This document shows, piece by piece, positions 55,628 to 64,000 of a stretch of 64,000 nt of DNA. The stretch lies in assembly GCA_009667805.1 (NCBI GenBank), contig CM019063.1, positions 85,463,877 through 85,527,876 on the forward strand, in the 5' to 3' direction. Source of the DNA: Leptobrachium leishanense. Lineage: Eukaryota; Chordata; Amphibia; Anura; Megophryidae. Under the pieces are notes generated by a model. That model worked only from the letters and a program-made list of their open reading frames with translations. It made no database searches and was not told the origin of the DNA. Each line of letters opens with the position of its first letter. Within the stretch, counting starts at the first letter, position 1. A program made the position numbers and the translations under genes.

Positions 55628-56260
55628 ACATCTGTAAATATCCTGAAGATGTTTTGTATGTTATTTTTCTTTACATTACATTTCTTTAGTATCATTACTC
55701 AGGCTCCATGGAATAAATAATACTTGTCCATTTTTACCAATATCATTCATCTGAGCCAAGCAATTTTCCTTTAGTCAAATCATAAAAAAATCTTCATGGT
55801 ATAAAGTAATGCTATTACTTTTATGATTATCAGTCGATCAAGCTAGGGGTTGCAGAACGGACTACCTGCTGCTTTTGTTCATATTTTTTCTTTTTTAGTA
55901 ATACTGGTTTTATTCTGTCAATTATTAAAATGCCTTTCAGAGACAAATTACTTGCATGGAATTCTTGTTATTTGGGGAGATGATAGGGATATGTGGGCAT
56001 ACAGTATTTTGTTCCGAATTCGACCATGTGATCATATTGCCATATTCAAAACAATGACCATTACTCAAAAATATTTCTCTTCGTTGTTCATTATATGACA
56101 TATGTTATAATTGTTTTGAGACATTGAGTCCTTATCTACATTTTTATTTGTTCAAAAGCGGTCATTTACACTAGGTTCAAAATCTGTATTCAGATGGTGG
56201 GAACTATTCAGATTCTTCCTGAACTTGCAATAATCTGTTGGTCTCCTGTTGTTTTCTATC
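55628..56260. other. No gene recognised
   Basis: A/T-rich; the frame at 55850-56098 is hydrophobic but has no family resemblance I can name and no supporting context. Confidence 0.5.
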
Positions 56261-57010
56261 TATGCAATCTCGCATTAACCATTATAACTTTCTGGCTCTG
56301 TATCATATTTATTCTGATGTTACCCAAATATACATGCCCTTTTCAACCTTATCTCCTTCTCATCTGAGTCATATCTTAGAATGTCTCCTCGGCATCTCGT
56401 CTTAGATTACTTCATATGACCACAAACTCAGCATGTCATACATCAAGCATGTGTTGAGTCCCCACATGCATATGCCTCTGATGTGTTGAGGTTTCTGATT
56501 GATGTCTCTGGATCTGCTTGATGGCTGTACCATTCCACATTCGCGGAGTTGGAGTGATAATTTACGAAGCACTGCTTTTAGGCTCCATATTCAGTCTCTT
56601 ACCAAATCCTGCCTATTCCACCTAGGCAACAAATCCAAAATTTGACTTTTTTCTACCACATAAAACAGGAAAATACTTCTCTAACAAATTATTTCCCAAC
56701 CTGACTAGTTCAAGTCAACTCCCTTCTTCTCACTCTTCCTCCCACTTCATTCCAAAATGATTCATGAGGAGAATTTTCAGATTTCTCAAGTTGGTCATCT
56801 CTGCACCCAAGAAGTTATATGTAACTGCATATGCTAGTTTCTTAAAATGTTTTTGTTTTGTCACATATAATTTATTCATTCAAATATATATTCTTTCTTT
56901 TGATCTGCTACTTAGCATATTTTCCATTTCTTTTTGTCAATAAGGCCTTGTAAATGCCAGAGCTGTCAAACTGCCCTCTTTGTCAAATGTTGTTCATGTA
57001 AGTTGCAGAC
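56261..57010 (+). pseudogene. Ancient L2-like LINE relic
   Basis: Conceptual translation gives YHIYSDVTQIYMP followed by SPSHLSHILECLLGISS. This lines up with [11 protein letters not shown] and [13 protein letters not shown] of the L2-like LINE at 20890-23010, then with later segments. The 3' end carries TTTGTCAAATGTTGTTCATG as in the 3' UTR of copy 1 (TTTGTCAAATGTTGTTCAAT). Many stops and indels make it much older than the other two copies. Confidence 0.7.
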
Positions 57011-57337
57011 AGTATGGGAGCTGTGGTGATTTAGTGCAAGAGTTTCATGGCTGGTAGACAGATTAACATGACTGAGGGTTTCGTAGAACTTAGATTACAG
57101 CATTCGATTTCAGATTCAAAGTTATTTAGCAATAAGTATTAGAGGATATAGTTCCTATGAATTAAATAGCCTTTTTTTAATGGGTTGTTTTGTAGTCCTC
57201 CCATCGCTAGTTCCTTATATCGTGTATTGGTACATCTTCTCTTCTAGCAAAAAAAAGAAATACTTTATACAAAGAATTTTGATATACTGTACAGTAATTG
57301 TCATGGTGTCTTGTGCTTCCATAATGTTTTATTGCTT

Positions 57338-57480
57338 TCAGGGCCGGATTTATAATTAGGCAGAGTTGGCATGTTCCTACAGGCTGTAAAATATATAACC
57401 TGGATCGGCGCAAACAATGCCTTCTGGGGTCCTAGGGTCTCACATATACATAGGGAGAGATAAAATAGTAATAGTGCAAT
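57338..57480. repeat. Possible hAT-like fragment
   Basis: Starts CAGGGCCGGATTTATAATTA, resembling the start of hAT-type elements. No matching opposite end or target duplication was found, so this is weak. Confidence 0.3.
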
Positions 57481-58070
57481 AACGTAGATATTAATTTTTG
57501 TATGGTAAATAGATGATTGTCCACTCACAAGTCTAGAGCCTTATCACTGGCTCTAAGTGGATCCAAGCATCTGGGTAGATTGTCTTCCAATTTCTCAGGT
57601 GACCCCCACCTTATATAAATTGTATAATCCGGGATTATGCAGTAGAGGATGAGAGAAGAAGAGACACTCCTTGTGCAAATCTGAGAGGATTATGGCATAG
57701 TAAATTTAGAATTTTGTACTCACATTTCCTCCCCAGAATAAGCGCTCATGGGTTTTTTTGGGTGTCAGGAAACCCAAAAGAAAACCTCCCAAGGTCCAGG
57801 ATAGATGGCACAGCTACAACAGGAGCAGGATCAAAGATTAAAATTTATTTTTAAAAACAATAACTCCAGAACGCGTTTCGCCGCCTACAATCGCGGCTTC
57901 ATCAGCTGATTCCCCGATTCCTCCCTACTACCCTTCTTGTAAATGAACATTTGCTAATTTCCAGTCTTCTGGGACTGATATTTTTCACCAGAGACTGAGG
58001 ACACTTACTGAGGAAGCCGGTAGGCGAAAACGCGTTTTAAGTGATCCCCTTTTACGATTACTTTTTAAAT
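57481..58070. repeat. Unidentified repeat with paired CGCGTTT motifs
   Basis: Contains ACGCGTTTCGCCGCCTAC and GCGGCTTCATCAGCTGAT at 57871-57911. An inverted counterpart, TGAGGAAGCCGGTAGGCGAA then AACGCGTTTTAAG, lies at about 58008-58040. The left part resembles 12208-12446. Family not named. Confidence 0.5.
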
Positions 58071-58689
58071 AACTTTTTTAATTATGCATACCATATGGTC
58101 TATTTTTATATGAATTTATATGAATAAATTTTGGAATATAGTAGCATATCGTCCTGCTGCATATTTATTACTTTAGCACCTGTCTATATAAGGTTTGCTC
58201 CCTCCCCTCCCTGGAATTTATATAGCCCCTCCATATACCATCGAATGAGCTAATGAATAAACGAGTCACCATTGGGGGAAAAAAAAGCTAACTCCAGAGG
58301 ATTTGCCAAGGAGGAAAGGAGGAAGATAAAGATACCATCATTACTAATAGAAGTATTCTGATTTCTCTATTTTTTTGAATTTGTTTGAATTTTTTGAGTG
58401 TTTTCAGTGTTAAGAGGAAAAAAAAAAAATACATACTCAATATTTTTTACCCACTGTTCACTTACAATTGTATCATACATATTGTATTCTAAAACAATGT
58501 TCTAATATACAAGGTGCGCCAGGAATTTAGGTTTTGTTCCTTTTATATTATTTGTGTCCTTGGAGGTATGTGGACACTGCACATTCCACTACGGCAGCAC
58601 CTACCCTAATTAATATCTATTTATTTTGCACGGAACACGCTTTTCCATAATCTTAGAGTGAAGAAGATATAAAAAAACTCATAGGTTTG
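58071..58689. other. No gene recognised
   Basis: A/T-rich sequence leading into the CR1-like fragment; nothing supported. Confidence 0.5.
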
Positions 58690-58862
58690 CCTAATTATTC
58701 AATGCTATCTTTTTGTTCTTCACGATTTTGGCCGCTTCTGTAGAGTACCACAGTGGTTTCTTCCCTTTTTTGTTTTTGCTAACAAGCCGAATGCAATTGC
58801 CTGTGGCCTTCAATAATGTCTCCTGGACTCCCTTTAAACTCCTCCAGTCTGATAATGACTAA

Positions 58863-59289
58863 GGCTAGGGTCAGACTAACGCATTTTTCGCAGCGACTGT
58901 CAAAAAGTGCATCCGAACGCATTGCCGTATTTTTTCACGGAATGAGCGAAAACGGTCATACGATGCGCATTTTTGTGCGTGACTTTTTACGGATCCAAAC
59001 CAGGAAACTTTGGGTGTCTGGACGTTATGTTGGCTGGACATGAGCAGCATCTGACGTCTCCTAATTACGCACACATGCCGCTTGCGGACACAGCGCACTC
59101 TGTACGTCAGTACTAGCGGTTCTGCGTTCTCGAAAAAAATGCGTTCATTTTCCACTTGCGTTGCGCGGCCGGACTTTCGTGCGGCCGTACTTCGTATATT
59201 GGCCGTCATTGCGCGTCATTTGCTGCTAGTGCGGCCGTGATTAAGTGCGCCTAAACGCACGTTAAAAGTGCGCTAGTCTGACCCCAGCC
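58863..59289 (-). mobile_element. MITE family D, copy 3
   Basis: Ends GGCTAGGGTCAGACTAACGC and GCTAGTCTGACCCCAGCC, same orientation as 52347-52772. Flanks are TAA (58860-58862) and TTA (59290-59292). It interrupts the CR1-like LINE between the endonuclease and the linker. Confidence 0.88.
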
Positions 59290-59330
59290 TTATCCACACA
59301 AAATCTCATTTTAGAAAAATCTGTTTTCTT

Positions 59331-60050
59331 TTAAAAGTCTAAAACTTTCGTTTTTGTGTGGTGCGGCTCCATCCCTGTTCTTCTATTAAACCACACTGAC
59401 TGGTGATCACTAGATCCCAAATTTTCACCTACAACAACATCTGCTACCAAACCTCCATTTGTGAGAATTAAATCCAATATGGCCTCTTTACGGGTCGGCT
59501 CCTCAACTACTTGTGTTAGAGATAATCCCAGTAGGGAGTTTAGAATATTTGTACTCCTGGTGCACCCAGCTGTTTTGGTTTTCCAGTTCACATCAGGAAG
59601 ATTAAAGTCCCCCATGATAATAACTTCCCCCTTCATTGCCATTTTGGCTATTTCCTCAAGCAGCAGATTATCTAGTTCTTCTGCTTGTCCAGGGGGTCTA
59701 TAGATCACACCTACACGAGCTACTGTATGATTGCCAAATGTTAGCGTAACCCAAACTGACTCTATGTTCACCTCGCTCACTTTAATTTGGTTCGTTTTTA
59801 TGTTGTTTTTCACATACAGGGCCACTCCTCCTCCTTTCCTACCTTCTCTGTCTTTTCTATATAAAGAGTACCCCGGTATTTTTATGTCCCAGTTATTTTT
59901 CTCACTGAACCATGTCTCAGTAACCGCCACTAAATCTACTTTTCCAGCTGCCATCATTGCCTCCAGTTCATTGATTTTATTGACTAAACGGCGAGCATTT
60001 ATAGACACGACTCTGAGCTTGTCATTTCTTACCCTGCATGTTGCTTGCAC
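59331..60050 (-). pseudogene. CR1-like APE endonuclease domain
   Basis: Apurinic-type endonuclease that nicks target DNA for LINE insertion. Motifs: VVSINARRLVNKINELEAMM (active-site Asn), VAVTETWFSEKNN (catalytic Glu), GGVALYVKNNI, VGVIYRPPGQAEELD, IIMGDFNLPDVNW (Asp and Asn), ILDLILTNGGLVADV, and SDHQSVWF (C-terminal Asp-His). The frame ends after TKTKVLDF at 59331. It extends upstream of the first shown Met (PPKLNRRVQ). It is a fragment with no attached RT. Confidence 0.88.
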
Positions 60051-60127
60051 CCTCCGATTTAGTTTTGGGGGACAATCAGGCAGATTGTTTTTTACCCTTT
60101 TGTCCCCCCCTCCTAGTTTAAATATTC

Positions 60128-60480
60128 CTTTGAGAAACCTTTGAACTTCTCACTGAGAATATATGTTCCCCTATGAGTAAGATGCAAACCAACTTTTTTA
60201 TACAGTTCCTTTCTGCTCCAATTAGAGCTATCATGGGACACAAAGCCAAATCCTTGCTCCCGACACCATTCCCGAAGCCACAAATTAAATGTGGGGAAAA
60301 CTGTCGAGAACTAGGGGAAAAACTCCCTAAATTGTCAACTTGCCATAGTTTCACATTAGTTGATTCAATTAGTTTCTCAAAGTTTGAAAGAAGCTCGTTA
60401 GTGAATAAAGTCCAGTTGCTTGGAATTACCTATTCAGAACCAAGACCTCAAGCTCATCCAAAACCTTGTAGAATGACCTA
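60128..60480 (-). pseudogene. CR1-like ORF1 C-terminus (esterase-like)
   Basis: The reading frame WLREWCREQGFGFVSHDSSN ... VGLHLTHRGTYILSEKFKGF matches the C-terminal end of the SGNH-esterase domain in ORF1 of CR1-group LINEs; the usual DGLHL box reads VGLHL here. It stops just before the ORF2 region. Upstream, NWTLFTNELLSNFEKLIEST continues the frame with at least one shift. Confidence 0.65.
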
Positions 60481-60526
60481 AGCAGAGCTGTAGACAGGAG
60501 TTCATCTTGCACTTTGCAAGAACTAT

Positions 60527-60708
60527 CAGGGTTATTCAGAGAGAGGTGAAAATCAGGAGAACTGGGAGGAGAAGAGAACATTCTAGACCAAATAACCAAT
60601 TTGGAAAGTGAGATAAATGGGAGAATTTTTCTGGTTTGGCTATTTTGACCTAAAATTTTCACTTCTCCAGTCATTCTCCTGAGGTTCACCTTTCTTTGAA
60701 TATACCCT
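60527..60708. mobile_element. Short MITE, CAGGGTTATTCAGAGAGAGG
   Basis: 182 bp with inverted ends CAGGGTTATTCAGAGAGAGG and TTCTTTGAATATACCCT, continuing inward as GAAAATCAGGAGAA / TTCTCCTGA. The terminus resembles family B, so it may be a short derivative. Confidence 0.75.
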
Positions 60709-61401
60709 TATATTTGCTAGATGTGCTGTTATTAAAAATGTACAAAGAATTGCTACTGTAATAAATACAAAATAGGCTTCCACAAGCTGGATGGAGTATG
60801 CAAACTTACGCAATCAGGATGCTGTATTAGTTTTTTTCTTTAAAATTTTCTTAGTAATAAAATGGTTTTCTGTGGATTTTTGTTTGTGGGAAGATCACAT
60901 TACCGATGGAAAAAGTCAGACATTTATGTTGCTGGTAATTCTTTTTTTTTTCCCTTTACATTTCTGTACCTGCAATTTCAAAAGGGTGTGTAGCCTATTA
61001 TATAGAGCTCTGATGGCCGCAACATATTGAGGGTTTCACATAGATTTAGTGTGTGCAAAAATATGACATGGAACTTGTGGGCGGAATTTATTTCGAATGG
61101 ATAAACCCCTAATTTTCCAACAAAAACATGTTTATCAAACTTGTTGAAAAGCAGCCAGCTTTTTATACTTTTGCAGACCTAACCAGATGTGTAGCAGTAA
61201 GCATGAAACAAGGAATGTAAGGGGAGTGTCGGGAAATGGTCCTCCTGTCCCTTGTGGTTTTAGTCGGTAACCAAAACAGTGAACATTTACTCTACAAAGC
61301 TATGTGGCAAGTTTAGGTTAAATCATGCCTTTACACAACTTTGCACATATAAATAAATAGTAGATGCATGTAAGCAGATGAATCTGTCTTCCATAGTTTT
61401 A
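60709..61401. other. No gene recognised
   Basis: A/T-rich DNA up to the TA target of the next Tc1-like element. No feature supported. Confidence 0.55.
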
Positions 61402-61489
61402 CAGTTGCAAGAAAAAGTATGTGAACCCTTTGGGATTACGTGGAGTTTTGCATGAATTGGTCATAAAATGTGCTCTGATCTTCATCTTA

Positions 61490-61914
61490 GGCTAGGGTCA
61501 GACTGAGGCAGTGCGAACGCGCGTGCAGCCGCACTTAATCACGGCCGCACTAGCAGCAAATGACGGGCAATGACGGCCAATATACGAAGTACGGTCGCAC
61601 AAAAGTCCGGCTGCGCAACGCAAGTGGAAAATGAACGCATTTTTTCGAGAACGTGAAACCGCAGGTACTGACGTACAGAGTGCGCTGCGTCCGCTAGCGG
61701 CGTGTGTGCGTGATTAGGAGACGTCAGACGCTGCTAATGTCCGGCCAACATAACGTCCAGACACAAAAAGTGTTTTATTGATGATCCGTACAATATCACG
61801 GACGAAAATGCGCATAGTATGACCACTATCACGTATTCTGTGAAAAAATGCGTCCATTCGTTCGAACGCACTTTTTCACAGACAACATAAAAATGCGTTC
61901 GTCTGACCCTAGCC
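61490..61914 (+). mobile_element. MITE family D, copy 4
   Basis: Ends GGCTAGGGTCAGACTGAGGC and GTCTGACCCTAGCC, flanked by TTA (61487-61489) and TAA (61915-61917). It lies inside the Tc1-like element, separating TGATCTTCATC from GTCACAACAATTTG. Confidence 0.9.
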
Positions 61915-62048
61915 TAAGTCACAACAATTTGAAAAACACAGTCTGCTTAAAATAATACAACACAAACATTATATGTTTTCATGTTTTATTGAACAGAACA
62001 TGTAAACATTCACAGTGCAGGGTGGATAAAGTATGTGAACCTTTGGAC

Positions 62049-62727
<679 letters not shown>

Positions 62728-62730
62728 ACT

Positions 62731-63442
62731 TGTCACGGATCCCTCTGATTACCTGACTAGTGGTCCCTATACGCAGGACACTCTCTACCCTTCCGATCCT
62801 TGAATGGTCGGCACGACTAGACAGACACAGAATTTGACAAGATAGTGTATCCACAAAGAATAACACCAGAACTATACACAAGACCTTAGAATAGTTAGCT
62901 CTTCCCAAGACCCTAACAATATAAGGGGTAGTCTGATGTGTGCTTAGGGTGCCACACAGACTGACCTCAGTACCAGAATTAGAAGAGTTAATGCCAATAC
63001 CAGGGGTCATGCACAGAATGGTTCGTTTGCCAATGCCAAGGGTCATACACAGAATGGTTCGTTTGCCAATGCCAAGGGTCATACACAGAATGGTTCGTTT
63101 GCCAATGCCAAGGGTCATACACAGAATGGTTCGTTTGCCAATGCCAAGGGTCATACACAGAATGGTTCGTTTGCCAATGCCAAGGGTCATACACAGAATA
63201 GTTTGTTAGCCAAAAATACACAAGAGCTCTGCGGGAAGTAACTACCACGTCAGGGCACCGGCGTCTCTGTGAGTCTGGGCTTTAAACCTGGCGGGTCCGC
63301 GTCAGCACGCCAGGCCCCGCCCCCCAGCGTCCCACGTGTGCGGAACCGACCGCGATATCACTCGGCGCCTGGTCAGCGAGCAGCGAGGAAGCTGCTGCCA
63401 GGCGCCGGGGGGTACGGGGGGCACGGGGGGGCCACCGTGACA
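62731..63442 (-). repeat. 3' LTR of a chromodomain Gypsy element
   Basis: TGTCACGGATCC ... GGCCACCGTGACA, 712 bp, TG...CA form. On the minus strand it directly follows a polypurine tract and the end of pol. GTACT precedes it (62726-62730) and should be repeated beyond the far LTR. TTTAAACCTGGCGGG may be a TATA-like site (TTTAAA) on either strand. Contains a 36-bp tandem repeat. Confidence 0.93.
62991..63212. repeat. 36-bp tandem repeat inside the LTR, about six copies
   Basis: Units of AATGCCAAGGGTCATACACA followed by GAATGGTTCGTTTGCC. The outer copies are diverged, the central ones identical. Because 36 is a multiple of three, it creates spurious repeat peptides (RTILCMTLGIGK) in several frames. 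Confidence 0.95.
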
Positions 63443-63452
63443 GAACCCCCCT
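63443..63452 (-). promoter_or_regulatory. Polypurine tract of the chromodomain Gypsy
   Basis: On the minus strand AGGGGGGTTC lies against the TGTCACGG start of the LTR, directly after the pol stop region. Plus-strand primer site by position. Confidence 0.75.
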
Positions 63453-64000
63453 CAACGGGCGGCCACTGGACGACCCCCAGGAGCACGGGGATGAGCCAAA
63501 TAGAAGGCCCTCACCAACCGAGGAGCATGGACCTCAGTAGCCGGGAGCCAAGAGCGATCCTCTGGACCGTAGCCCACCCAGTCAACCAAGTACTGTAGGA
63601 CCCCCCTAGATATCCTGGCGTCCAGGATGGCCTCAACCTCAAACTCTTCCTCGCCCTCCACAGAGACAGGAGGAGGGGGAGCACGGGCCTTGGTGTACCG
63701 ATTACACAAGAGTGGCTTCAAAAGGCTCACGTGGAACACATTGTGTATCCTGATATGGGGGGGCAGTGCCAAAGCATAGGAGACCGGATTGAGTCGCCGC
63801 AGTATCCTATAGGGACCTATGTATCTGGGTGCCAGTTTCATAGAGGGTACTAAGAGCTTGATGTTCCGTGAAGAAAGCCAAACCCTGTCCCCGACTTGAT
63901 ACACGGGTGCCGGCCTCCTGTGTCTGTCGGCCTTGGTTTTCTGGACAACACTGCTATCTTCCAGTGCCTGTTTAACCCTCCCCAAGTCTCTGTCAATGAC
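63452..64000 (-). CDS. Gypsy pol C-terminus with chromodomain (partial)
   Basis: The frame is open to the window edge, so the protein starts outside. The visible part is the integrase C-terminal region: VYQVGDRVWLSSRNI (SH3-like/GPF motif), KLAPRYIGPYRILRRLNPVS and HNVFHVSLLKPL. A chromodomain follows: FEVEAILDARISRGVLQYLV, then DWVGYGPEDRSWLPA. Chromodomains at the end of integrase define the chromovirus branch of Ty3/Gypsy and are thought to steer integration to marked chromatin. Ends at 63452 with HPRAPGGRPVAAR, about ten bases from the LTR. No break is seen in this part. Confidence 0.93.
   Translation of the reverse strand, partial: VIDRDLGRVKQALEDSSVVQKTKADRHRRPAPVYQVGDRVWLSSRNIKLLVPSMKLAPRYIGPYRILRRLNPVSYALALPPHIRIHNVFHVSLLKPLLCNRYTKARAPPPPVSVEGEEEFEVEAILDARISRGVLQYLVDWVGYGPEDRSWLPATEVHAPRLVRAFYLAHPRAPGGRPVAAR

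Larger units (their letters stand above)
58690..60520 (-). mobile_element. CR1-like LINE, ORF1 end plus endonuclease, split by a MITE
   Basis: Minus-strand order: ORF1 C-terminal segment (60128-60480), ORF2 endonuclease (59331-60050 and upstream), a MITE (58863-59289), then the post-endonuclease linker (58690-58859). The linker reads DWRSLKGVQETLLKATGNCI and NKKGKKPLWYSTEAAKIVKN, which is the CR1 style of sequence between endonuclease and RT. The reverse transcriptase itself is missing, so the copy is truncated at both ends. Confidence 0.87.

Overview
The window is repeat-dominated vertebrate DNA, most consistent with the large genome of an anuran amphibian. That reading rests on my memory of families common in frogs and fishes: Tc1-like elements with long A/T-rich ends, L2- and CR1-type LINEs, piggyBac-like TTAA elements, a Ty3/Gypsy element with a PNMA-like Gag, and a chromodomain Gypsy. 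No database was searched. I find no host protein-coding gene, rRNA or tRNA. Almost everything recognisable is a tandem array, a transposon, or a transposon inside another transposon.

Layout. 1-8660: one giant satellite of 24-27 bp monomers with higher-order structure. 8843-9598: a solo LTR with a clean 5-bp target duplication. 10591-12206: a complete but inactivated Tc1-like transposon. 12447-14530: a 5'-truncated, broken LINE. 15.3-18.1 kb: minisatellites plus a unit with a perfect hairpin and a TATA box. 18.4-23.9 kb: a TTAA element, two copies of a TTA-flanked MITE, and an L2-like LINE with a long open reverse transcriptase frame. 26.1-28.5 kb: old TTAA relics, then a small MITE (27925-28451) carrying six monomers related to the giant satellite. 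29.0-30.0 kb: a hAT-like element with a large inverted duplication. 30583-37666: a 7.1-kb composite bounded by a 16-bp target duplication and ending in a poly-A-type tail; it holds a TTAA element, an L2-like LINE (itself split by a solo LTR) and a MITE.

38.6-39.7 kb is a MITE within a MITE. 42376-50661 is a full-length Ty3/Gypsy retrotransposon on the minus strand. It has ~1.03-kb LTRs, a tRNA-Pro-like primer site, a PNMA-like Gag with two in-frame stops, a -1 slippery site and an uninterrupted 1,538-codon Pol. It sits in an old Tc1-like relic whose interrupted ends can be recognised on both sides. 52.3-53.2 kb carries two copies of one MITE back to back in inverted orientation. 56.3-57.0 kb is an ancient L2-like relic. 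58.7-60.5 kb is a CR1-like LINE (end of ORF1, then endonuclease) split by a MITE. 61.4-62.7 kb is a second Tc1-like copy, split by a MITE and cut by the LTR of a chromodomain Gypsy element that runs off the right edge.

The most noteworthy observations are: (1) a MITE-borne tandem repeat that looks like the ancestor or close relative of the 8.6-kb satellite; (2) a Gypsy element with an intact Pol, a PNMA-type Gag and a GGGAAAC frameshift heptamer; (3) nesting histories, several of them fixed by target-site duplications.
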